Source: Nakamurella panacisegetis
Lineage (GTDB): Bacteria > Actinomycetota > Actinomycetes > Mycobacteriales > Nakamurellaceae
NCBI RefSeq assembly: GCF_900104535.1
Contig: NZ_LT629710.1
Coordinates: forward strand, 4,561,501 to 4,625,500
Reading direction: 5' to 3'
DNA: 64,000 bases
How positions within the stretch are numbered: position 1 is the stretch's first letter; each line of letters opens with the position of its first letter. This document shows, in pieces, positions 19,728 through 27,368 of the stretch. The position numbers and the translations under genes were made by a program. The notes under the pieces were generated by a model, which worked only from the letters and a program-made list of their open reading frames with translations, searched no databases and was not told the origin of the DNA.

Positions 19728-20455
19728 GGAAGACCCTCGGAGTCGCCCTGATCGTCGCGACGACCCTGGTCGCCGGCTGCTCCGGCGCCGGTGACACGTC
19801 GCCGGTGACCGTCACCGTGAACTCCCCGATCAGCCCGACGACCGAGCACGTCGCGGAGTCCCCGGGCGGCCCGCCGACCAGGTCCGGCCCGACGGCCCGG
19901 TCCGCACCGAGCACCAGGTCGACCGCGACACCGGCTCGTCCGTCGGCCTCGTCCACCTCGGCCTCGTCCCGCGCGAGCACGTCGAGGACCGCGATCCCGC
20001 CGCTGGTCCAGGCCGACGGTGACCTCGACGCGGCCGGCCCGGACAACGGGCCGCAGTGCCCGGTCGCCGCGCAGTACTCCGACGAGGCGCCGACCGGCCT
20101 GCGGGCGGATGTGAAGGCGGCCTGGATCTCGGTGAAGAAGCAGGCCGCGGCCAAGGGCGTCCGGCTCTGTCTGAACGACGGCAAACGCAGCAAGGCCCAG
20201 CAGATCGCCATCTACAACCTCTACGTCAAGGAATACGGTCGAACCACGGCGAACAACCTGGTCCTGCCGTGGCAGAAGTCGGCCCACGTCAAGGGGTACG
20301 CCGTCGATGTCCAGCCGGCCAAGGCGATCCAGTGGCTGCAGGCCACGAAGGGCCGGCTCGGCTTCTGCCGGATCTACGACAACGAGACCTGGCACTTCGA
20401 GTACTCGACCCATTACAAGACCTACGGCTGCCCGGCGCGGCTGCCCAAGCCCTAG
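19724..20455 (+). CDS. M15-family (VanY-like) D,D-carboxypeptidase lipoprotein
   Basis: A 243-residue secreted lipoprotein. Signal sequence MRKTLGVALIVATTLVAGC gives the lipobox cysteine at 19. A Ser/Thr/Pro-rich spacer (40-95) leads to a peptidase domain with the M15 zinc ligands S186-A-H188-x2-G-x-A-x-D195 (SAHVKGYAVD) and WHFE (His224). It should trim or cleave peptidoglycan stem peptides outside the membrane. It starts with TTG inside the stop of the methyltransferase, so translation is coupled. Confidence 0.83.
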   Translation: MRKTLGVALIVATTLVAGCSGAGDTSPVTVTVNSPISPTTEHVAESPGGPPTRSGPTARSAPSTRSTATPARPSASSTSASSRASTSRTAIPPLVQADGDLDAAGPDNGPQCPVAAQYSDEAPTGLRADVKAAWISVKKQAAAKGVRLCLNDGKRSKAQQIAIYNLYVKEYGRTTANNLVLPWQKSAHVKGYAVDVQPAKAIQWLQATKGRLGFCRIYDNETWHFEYSTHYKTYGCPARLPKP

Positions 20456-20473
20456 CGGCCACAGCCGAGACGG

Positions 20474-20505
20474 CGCGGCCCCGGAGGATCACCCCCGGGG
20501 CCGCG
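20474..20505. terminator. Bidirectional hairpin terminator between M15 gene and glgC
   Basis: A perfect 11-bp stem (CGCGGCCCCGG / CCGGGGCCGCG) with a 10-nt loop lies in the 64-bp gap between convergent stops. There is no U-tract, as is usual in high-GC actinobacteria. Confidence 0.8.
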
Positions 20506-20519
20506 TCCAGTCCGCTCGG

Positions 20520-21743
20520 CTAGCGCGCGACCGTGACGCCCTTGCCGATGACCGTGATGCCCGACGCCGTCACTGTGTAGGCCGCGCGGTCGGACTCGAG
20601 ATTGATCCCGACCGTCGCCCCGTCCGGAACGACCACGTTCTTGTCGAGGATCGCGTTGCGCACGACGGCATTGCGGCCGATGCGCACGCCCGGCATGATG
20701 ACCGACCCCTCGACGCTGGCCCCGATCGACACCCGCACGTTCTCCGACAGCACCGACCGGCGGACGGTGGCCCCGGAGATGATCGTGCCCGGCCCGACCA
20801 TGGAGTCCAGGGCCATGCCGTTCTCGACGAACTTCGCCGGCGGCAGGGTCGGCGGAACGGACAGGATCGGCCACTGCTGGTTGTACAGGTTGAAGATCGG
20901 GTGCACCGAGACCAGATCCATGTGGGCGTCGTGGTACGCGTCCAGCGTGCCGACGTCACGCCAGTACCCCTTGTCGCGCTCCTCCGAGCCCGGGACCTGG
21001 TTGCGGTCGAAGTCGTAGACGTTGGCCGTGCCGCGCTCGACGAACATCGGAATGATGTTGGCACCCATGTCGTGGATGGAGTTCTCGTCGCCCGCGTCCT
21101 GCTTGAGCGCCTCGATCAACGCCTTGGTGGTGAACACGTAGTTCCCCATCGAGGCATAGGAGACGTTCGGGTCGTCCTGCACCGCGGGCGGGTCGGCCGG
21201 CTTCTCCAGGAATCGGGTGATCCGATGACCGGATTCGTCGGTGTCGATGACCCCGAACGCCGTGGCCTCGTGGCGCGGCACGCGGATCCCGGCCACCGTT
21301 GCCTCGGCACCGGAGGCGATGTGATCGGCCACCATCTGCGACGGATCCATCCGGTACACGTGGTCGGCACCGAAGACCACGAGATACTCGGGATCGTCGT
21401 CGTAGACCAGGTTCAGCGACTGCAGGATCGCGTCTGCGCTCCCGGTGTACCAGCGCGGGCCCAGACGCTGCTGGGCCGGGACCGGGGTGACGTAGTTGCC
21501 CAGCATCTGACTCATCCGCCAGGTGGTGGTGATGTGCCGATCGAGCGAGTGCGACTTGTATTGCGTGAGTACGCAGATCCGCAGATACCCCGCGTTCACC
21601 AGATTGGACAGGACGAAATCGACCAGGCGGAAATTTCCGCCGAACGGCACAGCGGGCTTCGCGCGGTCAGCGGTCAACGGCCACAGCCGCTTTCCTTCAC
21701 CACCAGCCAGAACGATGCCGAGCACTCTTGGTTTGGGGGCCAT
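20520..21743 (-). CDS. glgC: Glucose-1-phosphate adenylyltransferase GlgC
   Basis: A 407-residue ADP-glucose pyrophosphorylase. The nucleotide loop [28 protein letters not shown] is at residues 9-36 and YTGSADAI marks the substrate region; the C-terminal third is a left-handed beta-helix with hexapeptide repeats ([26 protein letters not shown]). It makes ADP-glucose for glycogen/alpha-glucan or maltose-1-phosphate synthesis. It is divergent from glgA, so supply and use of ADP-glucose share a 70-bp regulatory region. Confidence 0.96.
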   Translation of the reverse strand: MAPKPRVLGIVLAGGEGKRLWPLTADRAKPAVPFGGNFRLVDFVLSNLVNAGYLRICVLTQYKSHSLDRHITTTWRMSQMLGNYVTPVPAQQRLGPRWYTGSADAILQSLNLVYDDDPEYLVVFGADHVYRMDPSQMVADHIASGAEATVAGIRVPRHEATAFGVIDTDESGHRITRFLEKPADPPAVQDDPNVSYASMGNYVFTTKALIEALKQDAGDENSIHDMGANIIPMFVERGTANVYDFDRNQVPGSEERDKGYWRDVGTLDAYHDAHMDLVSVHPIFNLYNQQWPILSVPPTLPPAKFVENGMALDSMVGPGTIISGATVRRSVLSENVRVSIGASVEGSVIMPGVRIGRNAVVRNAILDKNVVVPDGATVGINLESDRAAYTVTASGITVIGKGVTVAR

Positions 21744-21749
21744 GATCGA

Positions 21750-21755
21750 ACCTTA
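21750..21755 (-). promoter_or_regulatory. Putative -10 (TAAGGT) for leaderless glgC
   Basis: TAAGGT on the minus strand is followed by 6 nt and the glgC ATG at 21743; no Shine-Dalgarno is seen. Confidence 0.55.
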
Positions 21756-21801
21756 ACGGGCGCGGAACGGACTCGCCCAGCGGGCTCCCCCACCGGCACG
21801 T

Positions 21802-21807
21802 TAAGTT
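21802..21807 (+). promoter_or_regulatory. Putative -10 (TAAGTT) for leaderless glgA
   Basis: TAAGTT is followed by 6 nt and the glgA ATG at 21814. It mirrors the glgC hexamer across the same 70-bp divergent gap. Confidence 0.55.
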
Positions 21808-21813
21808 GCCTGC

Positions 21814-22983
21814 ATGCGTACCGCGATCCTCACCCGAGAGTTCCCCCCCGACGTCTACGGCGGCGCCGGAGTCCACGTCGACTTCCTGGTGCGCGAGCTG
21901 CGCAAGCTGATCGACATCGACGTCGAGGCCTTTGGCGAGGACCGCCCGGGAGCGTCCGGACACCGCCCGGCGGCCGAGGTGGCCGAGGCGAACCCGGCCC
22001 TGGCCACGCTGTCGGTGGACCTGTCGATGGCCGCCGCCTGTGGTGACGTCGACCTGGTGCACTCGCACACCTGGTACGCGAACATGGCCGGCCACGTGTC
22101 GAAGTTGCTGTACGGGGTTCCTCACGTCGTCACCGCGCATTCGCTGGAACCGCGCCGGCCATGGAAGGCCGAACAACTCGGTGGGGGCTACCGCCTTTCC
22201 AGCTGGGCCGAGAAGACGGCCTACGAGGCGGCCGACGCCGTCATCGCGGTATCGGACGGCATGCGCGCCGACATCCTCGACTGCTACCCGGATCTCGACC
22301 CGGCCCGGGTGCACGTGATCCGCAACGGGATCGACACCGCGATCTACCACGCCACCGACGACCGCTCGGCCCTGACCGCCAAGGGCGTCGACCTGGACGC
22401 GCCCATCGCCTCGTTCGTCGGGCGGATCACCCGGCAGAAGGGCGTCGGACACCTGATCGCCGCGGCCCATCGGTTCGATCCCGGTATCCAGCTGGTGCTG
22501 TGCGCCGGGGCGCCGGACACCCCGGAGATCGCGGAGGAGACGGCCCACGCGATCCGGGCCCTCCAGGCCGCCCGCCCCGGCGTGTTCTGGTTCGACGGCA
22601 TGCTCACCCTCGACGAGGTGAAGCAGGTGCTGACCGCGTCGACGGTGTTCTGCTGCCCGTCGGTGTACGAACCGCTCGGGATCGTGAATCTGGAGGCGAT
22701 GGCCTGCGGCGCACCGGTGGTGGCCAGCGATGTCGGCGGGATCCCGGAGGTGGTCGACGACGGTGTCACCGGCACCCTGGTGCACTACGACGCGACCGAC
22801 GGTCCCGGCTTCGAGGCGGCGTTCGCAGCGGCGGTCAACGCGACCGTGGCCGATCGGTCGAAGGCTAGGGCACAGGGCGAGGCCGGGCGTGTTCGGGCCG
22901 ACTCGCAGTTCTCCTGGACTGCGGTGGCCGAGCAGACCGTGGCGCTCTACGAGTCGCTGTTGGCCGACCCGGCCGACCGCTGA
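21814..22983 (+). CDS. glgA: GT4 glycogen synthase-like glucosyltransferase GlgA/GlgM
   Basis: A 389-residue GT4 glycosyltransferase of the short actinobacterial type. REFPPDVYGGAGVHV marks the N-terminal domain; VGRITRQKGVGHLIAA and YEPLGIVNLEAMACGAPVVASDVGGIPEVV mark the nucleotide-sugar domain with its E-x7-E pair. The mycobacterial homologue (Rv1212c) is GlgM, which makes maltose-1-phosphate from ADP-glucose and glucose-1-phosphate; this protein is likely the same but that is by homology. Confidence 0.92.
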   Translation: MRTAILTREFPPDVYGGAGVHVDFLVRELRKLIDIDVEAFGEDRPGASGHRPAAEVAEANPALATLSVDLSMAAACGDVDLVHSHTWYANMAGHVSKLLYGVPHVVTAHSLEPRRPWKAEQLGGGYRLSSWAEKTAYEAADAVIAVSDGMRADILDCYPDLDPARVHVIRNGIDTAIYHATDDRSALTAKGVDLDAPIASFVGRITRQKGVGHLIAAAHRFDPGIQLVLCAGAPDTPEIAEETAHAIRALQAARPGVFWFDGMLTLDEVKQVLTASTVFCCPSVYEPLGIVNLEAMACGAPVVASDVGGIPEVVDDGVTGTLVHYDATDGPGFEAAFAAAVNATVADRSKARAQGEAGRVRADSQFSWTAVAEQTVALYESLLADPADR

Positions 22984-23003
22984 GGTTCTTGCGCCCTCCG
23001 GCC

Positions 23004-23044
23004 GCCGCGGTGACCCGGGTGCCGCGGTGACCCGGGTGCCGCGG
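23004..23044. repeat. 17-bp tandem direct repeat (2.4 copies)
   Basis: The 17-bp unit GCCGCGGTGACCCGGGT occurs at 23004-23020 and 23021-23037, followed by a partial third copy to 23044. It lies 20 bp after the glgA stop in the gap before the terminator hairpin. Confidence 0.7.
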
Positions 23045-23089
23045 GGGCGCCGCGCGATCCGGGCGCCGGGACACCCGGCGGACAGCAAG

Positions 23090-23129
23090 CCGCCCGGGTC
23101 AACCGCTGTGTGCGGTCCGACCCGGGCGG
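23090..23129. terminator. Two-tier hairpin terminator between glgA and the DUF3117 gene
   Basis: An outer 11-bp perfect stem (23090-23100 with 23119-23129) encloses an inner 5-bp stem ACCGC/GCGGT (23102-23106 with 23112-23116). It ends 7 bp from the stop of the convergent DUF3117 gene and can serve both. Confidence 0.8.
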
Positions 23130-23136
23130 ACAGGTA

Positions 23137-23304
23137 TCAGCTGACGACTGCTTTGAGGGCATCTCCGAGTGCGGATGCCTCATCGGCGGAGATCTCCACC
23201 ACCAGCCGTCCGCCACCTTCCAGGGGTACGCGCATCACGATTCCGCGGCCCTCCTTGGTCACTTCGAGGGGACCATCCCCGGTGCGGGGCTTCATGGCCG
23301 CCAT
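23137..23304 (-). CDS. DUF3117 small conserved protein (Rv1211 type)
   Basis: A 55-residue protein, MAAMKPRTGDGPLEV..., nearly the same as the highly conserved actinobacterial Rv1211 family. It contains TKEGRGIVMRVPLEGGGRLVVEI and an acidic C-terminal helix. Function is unknown. GGAGGGAG lies just upstream of the ATG; an in-frame start six codons earlier lacks conservation. Confidence 0.9.
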   Translation of the reverse strand: MAAMKPRTGDGPLEVTKEGRGIVMRVPLEGGGRLVVEISADEASALGDALKAVVS

Positions 23305-23475
23305 GTACGACTCCCTCCACACTCGGGCACGCTCAGCGCAGCCGCGTGCCCTTCATCCGTACCGAACGGTGGTGCCCGTCCGGCGATCGCCCACAAACGT
23401 GGTTGGCCTATTCTCCCCCATGCCAGGTGCCACGCCGACCGCAGGTGCACCGAGGACCACCCGAAGGAGTCGACG

Positions 23476-24300
23476 ATGACCCAGCCGACCAGCGCGAACG
23501 CCGATCCGGAATCGAGCCCGCCGTTGCTGGTCGACGACCGCGGCGGGGTCCGGACGTTGACCTTCAACCGGCCGGGTGCCTTCAATTCCTTCGACCTTGC
23601 CCTCAAGGACGCGACGCTGGCCGGCCTGACCGCGGCGGCGGCGGATGATTCCGTCCGCGCCGTCGTCATCACCGGTGCGGGCCGGGCCTTCTCGGCCGGC
23701 CAGGACCTCAAGGAGCACCTCGAACTGGTGCGGGCGAACGACTCCCGCATCGCGACGACCGTCCGCGACTTCTACAACGTCGCAATCAGCCTCATCACGA
23801 GCATGCCGAAGCCGGTGATCGCTGCGGTCAACGGCACGGCCGCCGGGGCCGGTGCGGCCTTTGCCTATGCCTGCGACCTCCGGATCGCGGCCGAGCCGGC
23901 CAGTTTCTCGATGGCCTTCGCCGGGGTCGGCCTCTCGGCCGATTCCGGGGCCAGCTTCATCCTGCCGCGCCTGGTCGGGGCCGGGCGGGCGTCGCGGATG
24001 ATGCTCCTGGGGGAACGGGTCGACGCCGCGGAGGCGCTGCGCATCGGCCTGGTCGACGAAGTGGTCCCGTCGGAGGACCTCATGAACAGGGTGAACGCGG
24101 TGGCACAGGACCTGGCGCAGGGACCGACCCGGGCGTACGCATGGATCAAGGCATCGCTCCACCACGCCTGGACGTCCGACCTGGCCTCCGCCTTGGAGTT
24201 CGAGAACGGCGCCCAGAGCGACCTGTTCGCCAGCGCCGACCATCATGAGGCGATCGCCGCGTTCGTGGCCAAGCGTCCACCGCGCTTCCAGGGCCGCTGA
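23476..24300 (+). CDS. Enoyl-CoA hydratase/isomerase (crotonase) family protein
   Basis: A 274-residue crotonase-fold protein. The oxyanion-hole loops AGRAFSAGQDLKEH and NGTAAGAGAAFAYACDLRIA are intact, and the RLVGAGRASRMMLLGERVDAAEALRIGLVDEVV region is typical. It resembles PaaG/PaaB-type hydratases (FSAGQDL). In the second active-site region the residue usually glutamate is not clearly present (SADSGASFILPRLVG), so isomerase, hydratase or another crotonase reaction remains open. GAAGGAG 6 nt before the ATG sets the start. Confidence 0.88.
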   Translation: MTQPTSANADPESSPPLLVDDRGGVRTLTFNRPGAFNSFDLALKDATLAGLTAAAADDSVRAVVITGAGRAFSAGQDLKEHLELVRANDSRIATTVRDFYNVAISLITSMPKPVIAAVNGTAAGAGAAFAYACDLRIAAEPASFSMAFAGVGLSADSGASFILPRLVGAGRASRMMLLGERVDAAEALRIGLVDEVVPSEDLMNRVNAVAQDLAQGPTRAYAWIKASLHHAWTSDLASALEFENGAQSDLFASADHHEAIAAFVAKRPPRFQGR

Positions 24301-24341
24301 CGCCACCGCTGGAGCGGCCCCCCGGCGTGGCCCACCTCACG

Positions 24342-24347
24342 TACGCT
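24342..24347 (+). promoter_or_regulatory. Putative -10 (TACGCT) for a leaderless transcript
   Basis: TACGCT ends 7 nt before the GTG at 24355, supporting that start and leaderless expression. Confidence 0.45.
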
Positions 24348-24354
24348 GGTAGGC

Positions 24355-24759
24355 GTGGGACCAATGGGAGAACTCGGTGCGCTGTTCAATCCCGGCATGC
24401 GGCACGAGATCGAGGAACGCGAGTCGAAGGCCAACCGTCGTGAGGAGGAGGGCAACGCCCGCGACGGTGATCTGCGCATCGACCTGCTGTCCGGCGTCGC
24501 CGTGATCAACGTCCCGGGCAAGCAGTCCGGCGACGACACCAAGCCGTCGACGAGTCGCACCGTCGGCGAGAAGCCGGCGGCCTCGGCCGCCCGGCCGGCC
24601 CGGGCCCAGGCTCGGGCGCGCGCCGCCGCCGCGAAGGACGCCGCCGCGCACGAGAATGCGCCGAAGCCGTCGTCGACGCGGTCGTCCGGGTCGAAGTCCG
24701 AGCCGGCTGCCTCGCCCGCACCGCGTCCGTCCTCGAAAGCCTCCCGGGCCGCTCGCTAG
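24355..24759 (+). CDS. Small conserved protein, DUF6191-like, with low-complexity tail
   Basis: A 134-residue protein. The first ~60 residues (LGALFNPGMRHEIEERESKANRREEEGNARDGDLRIDLLSGVAVI) form a charged, conserved-looking module similar to what I recall as DUF6191. The rest is Ala/Arg/Lys/Ser/Pro low-complexity and probably disordered. Function is unknown. Its TAG (24757-24759) lies inside the CTAG target duplication of the IS481 element that begins at 24761, so the gene survived the insertion intact. Confidence 0.68.
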   Translation: MGPMGELGALFNPGMRHEIEERESKANRREEEGNARDGDLRIDLLSGVAVINVPGKQSGDDTKPSTSRTVGEKPAASAARPARAQARARAAAAKDAAAHENAPKPSSTRSSGSKSEPAASPAPRPSSKASRAAR

Positions 24760-24760
24760 T
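24755..24760. repeat. Left target-site duplication of the IS481 element (NCTAGN)
   Basis: GCTAGT directly abuts the left inverted repeat; the matching GCTAGA is at 25872-25877. Five bases (GCTAG) are identical. Confidence 0.75.
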
Positions 24761-25748
24761 TGTACTGCCCGGGGACGTTGGTCAAGCGGCTGATGGGAGG
24801 GATCTTGCCGATTGCGGTGTGGGGCCGGTGGTGGTTGTACTCGTGGAGCCAGGCCGGTAGGGCTTTGCGCCGGACTGTTTCGGAATTGTAGAACCGGCGA
24901 AATGCCCAGCCTTGGGCCAGGGTGCGGTGGAACCGCTCGATTTTGCCGTTGGTCTGCGGCCGGTAGGGGCGGGTCCTTTTGTGGACGATCCCCAGTTCGG
25001 CGCAGGTGTCGCGCCAGAGGTGACTTTTGTAGCAGCTGCCGTTGTCGGACAGGACCCGCTCGGTGGTGACACCGCGGGCAGCGAACCAGGCAACCGCGTT
25101 GCGCAGCACGGCCACCGCGGTGAGAGCGGTTTCGTCGTCGTGGATCTCGGCGTAGGCGACACGGGAACAGTCGTCGATCACGGTGTGCACGAACGCCGTC
25201 CCCATCTTTGGGTTGTGGTGGGAGTTGCCGGCCTTGCCCGAGGTGTCGGAGCGATTCTTGTTCCCTTGTTGACGGCCGACGTATCGCCAGCCGCCGCCGT
25301 CGGGGACGTTGCCCAGCTTCTTGACGTCGACGTGCAGCATCGATCCGGGGTGGTCGTGTTCGTAGCGTCGGATCGGTTCGCCGGTGGCCCGGTCCACATG
25401 TGAGAGCCGGTTGAGTCGGCAGCGGGTGAGCACGGCGTGGACGGTGGAGGCGGCGACACCGACCTTGTCGGCGATGGCCACTGGGCCCAGGCGTTGCTTC
25501 CACCGCAGGTGCACGATCTTGCGGACGGTGGGTTGAGGTGTTTTCGTCGGTTGGTGGTGCGGACGGGACGAACGATCGGTCATGCCGGCCGGGCCGCATT
25601 CCCGGTACCGCTGGGCCCAGCGGTTGGCCGTGGGCCAGGACACGTCAAACCGTTCGGCGGCCCGGGCCACCGACCACCCCTGCTCGACGATGAGCCGGCC
25701 GATCTTCAGACGTGCGCGAGGGGTCAGTGCAGCATTAACGTGGGACAC
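24756..25748 (-). CDS. IS481-family transposase
   Basis: A 330-residue DDE transposase. The N-terminal helix-turn-helix region (MSHVNAALTPRARLKIGRLIVEQGWSVARAAERFDVSWPTANRWAQRY) is followed by an rve integrase core with Asp141 (HVDVKKLG), Asp235 (LSDNGS) and Glu271 (NGKIERF), giving the expected DD(35)E spacing. The frame is intact. The GTG at 25748 is preceded by GGAGG. The reading frame runs through the terminal inverted repeat, and its TAG stop (24756-24758 on the minus strand) is made by the CTAG target site rather than by the element. Confidence 0.93.
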   Translation of the reverse strand: MSHVNAALTPRARLKIGRLIVEQGWSVARAAERFDVSWPTANRWAQRYRECGPAGMTDRSSRPHHQPTKTPQPTVRKIVHLRWKQRLGPVAIADKVGVAASTVHAVLTRCRLNRLSHVDRATGEPIRRYEHDHPGSMLHVDVKKLGNVPDGGGWRYVGRQQGNKNRSDTSGKAGNSHHNPKMGTAFVHTVIDDCSRVAYAEIHDDETALTAVAVLRNAVAWFAARGVTTERVLSDNGSCYKSHLWRDTCAELGIVHKRTRPYRPQTNGKIERFHRTLAQGWAFRRFYNSETVRRKALPAWLHEYNHHRPHTAIGKIPPISRLTNVPGQYN

Positions 25749-25871
25749 GAAGACCTCCGGTGTCGTGGGGCGGTTTCTAGACAGCTCCACTCCACGCCCG
25801 GAGGTCTTCCCGATCAACAACCGTCAGATCGTGTCGTCACACGAGTTCAACCAACGTCCCCGGGCAGTACA
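24761..25871. mobile_element. IS481-family insertion sequence, complete (1111 bp)
   Basis: The element is bounded by perfect 22-bp inverted repeats (24761-24782 and 25850-25871, outer end TGTACTGCCCGG), carries one intact transposase gene, and is flanked by a GCTAG direct repeat. It separates two convergent genes without breaking either. Only one copy is in the window. Intact ends and frame suggest a recent, possibly active insertion. Confidence 0.93.
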
Positions 25872-25877
25872 GCTAGA
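25872..25877. repeat. Right target-site duplication of the IS481 element
   Basis: GCTAGA directly follows the right inverted repeat and contains the stop codon of tagA (25873-25875 on the minus strand). Confidence 0.75.
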
Positions 25878-26430
25878 CGGCTCGCCAGCAGGTGGCGACG
25901 TGGTCGTTGACCATCCCGGTCGCCTGCATCAACGCGTAGGCGGTGGTCGGGCCGACGAAGCGGAACCCGCGCTTCTTCAGCGCTTTCGACATCGCCGTTG
26001 ACTCCGGCGTGATGGCCGGCACCTCCGTCAGGTCGGCCGGTGCGCGGTGCCGATCGGGCGCGAAGGACCACAGCAACTCATCCAGGCCGCCACCCATGTC
26101 CTGGACCACCCGGGCGTTGGCCAGCACGGCCTCGATCTTCAGCCGATTGCGGACGATCCGGCTGTCGTCCATCAACCGCCGCGCGTCGGCGTCGTCGAAC
26201 CGGGCCACGTCCGCGATCCGGAACCCGGCGAACGCCTCGCGGAACGCCGGGCGCTTGCGCAGGATGGTGATCCAGGAGAGACCGGACTGGAACGCCTCCA
26301 GACTCATCCGCTCGAACAGCGCGTCGTCTCCGTGCACCGCGACGCCCCATTCGTCGTCGTGGTAGGCGATGTACTCGGGCGCCGACGTCGCCCAGCCGCA
26401 CCGAGATCGCTGGTCGGACAAGCCCGTCAC
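25873..26430 (-). CDS. tagA: DNA-3-methyladenine glycosylase I
   Basis: A 185-residue HhH-related base-excision glycosylase that removes 3-methyladenine. Zinc-site residues are present: Cys near the N-terminus (RCGWA), AYHDDEWG, and the C-terminal NDHVATCWR (His and Cys four apart). The GTG at 26430 overlaps the stop of the upstream SRPBCC gene (GTGA). Its stop codon lies within the right target duplication of the IS481 element. Matches Rv1210. Confidence 0.94.
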   Translation of the reverse strand: MTGLSDQRSRCGWATSAPEYIAYHDDEWGVAVHGDDALFERMSLEAFQSGLSWITILRKRPAFREAFAGFRIADVARFDDADARRLMDDSRIVRNRLKIEAVLANARVVQDMGGGLDELLWSFAPDRHRAPADLTEVPAITPESTAMSKALKKRGFRFVGPTTAYALMQATGMVNDHVATCWRAV

Positions 26431-26897
26431 CTCTGCCGACCGACCGGGAGCGACCCGTCCAGGACACCGGTGGCCAGGCGGCGCAGGGATGTCTTCAACC
26501 CCCACCGGACTATCGGCGCGACCACCTTGAACCCGATGCGCCCGATGGCGCCGAGCGGAAGGTCGAGTTCCTCGGCCCACGTCACCCGGGACCCGTTCGG
26601 CATCGGATCGACCGTGAAGATGCCGATGCCCTTGATGGTGTGCCCCGTGTGCGAGGTTTCCCAACGGTGCGGCGGCTCGAAGACGGTCACGGTCATGGTG
26701 TCCAGTACGCCGATGCCGCCCACCCCGGTGAGGGCGGCGATCCGGGAGCCCACCGCCGGGACCTCGGCGTCGCCCTCGAGGGCGAACAGGGAGGTGGCCA
26801 GGATCCACCGATCCTGGGACGGCAGATCGATCATGGCGGCGAAGACGTCCTCGACCGGAGCCGCCACATCCAGGGCGGCCGCCACCCGGACGGTCAC
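26427..26897 (-). CDS. SRPBCC (START-like) superfamily protein
   Basis: A 156-residue protein with the polyketide-cyclase/START-like pattern: VAAALDVAAPVEDVFAAMIDLPSQDRWI at the N-terminus and a long C-terminal helix after GSRVTWAEELDLPLG. It probably binds a hydrophobic ligand; the identity is unknown. GTG start overlaps the DivIVA-like gene stop (GTGA), and it is coupled in turn to tagA, so the three are co-expressed. Confidence 0.83.
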   Translation of the reverse strand: MTVRVAAALDVAAPVEDVFAAMIDLPSQDRWILATSLFALEGDAEVPAVGSRIAALTGVGGIGVLDTMTVTVFEPPHRWETSHTGHTIKGIGIFTVDPMPNGSRVTWAEELDLPLGAIGRIGFKVVAPIVRWGLKTSLRRLATGVLDGSLPVGRQR

Positions 26898-27328
26898 GAC
26901 GACTCCGGCGGGCGGCTGTCCCTGTACGGCTGGACGTCCTGGTCCGTCGAGCCCTCCGGCCGGGTCGGAGCGCCGACCGGAGCCAGCGAATCCGCTTCCA
27001 CCCTTGGGTGCGGCTCCGCCCCGACGTCGGACGGCGTCAGGCCACGCAGTTCGGCGTTCTCCCGCCGGAGGCTGTCGATCTGCTCTCCCAGCTTCTCCAA
27101 CGTCCAGTCGACGTCGCTCATCCGGTAGCCACGCAGCGCCAATGCGAATCGGATCCGGCGCACGTCGTCGGCGGTGATGTCGTGGTCGGGCAGTTCGGCC
27201 GGGGATGTCCGGGGGTCGAGCGGGGCCATCTGTTCGCCGCGGCCGAAGACGAAGACAGCCAGGAAGAACACCACGAGCCCGATGACGGCGGCAACGACGA
27301 GGTAGAAGAGCACAGTGGTCACACCCAC
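26894..27328 (-). CDS. Membrane protein with DivIVA-type motif (Rv1209 type)
   Basis: A protein of about 144 residues. One N-terminal membrane segment (TTVLFYLVVAAVIGLVVFFLAVFVF) is followed by the short DivIVA-like block DITADDVRRIRFALALRGYRMSDVDWTLEKLGEQIDSLRRENAELRGL, a likely coiled coil, and a disordered tail. A cell-pole or septum role is inferred from the motif. Start codon GTG at 27328 or 27322; neither has a clear Shine-Dalgarno. Confidence 0.78.
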   Translation of the reverse strand: MGVTTVLFYLVVAAVIGLVVFFLAVFVFGRGEQMAPLDPRTSPAELPDHDITADDVRRIRFALALRGYRMSDVDWTLEKLGEQIDSLRRENAELRGLTPSDVGAEPHPRVEADSLAPVGAPTRPEGSTDQDVQPYRDSRPPESS

Positions 27329-27368
27329 GATCGTGCCATGCCGCGACGGAGGTGCGGCGTCGGCCCGA

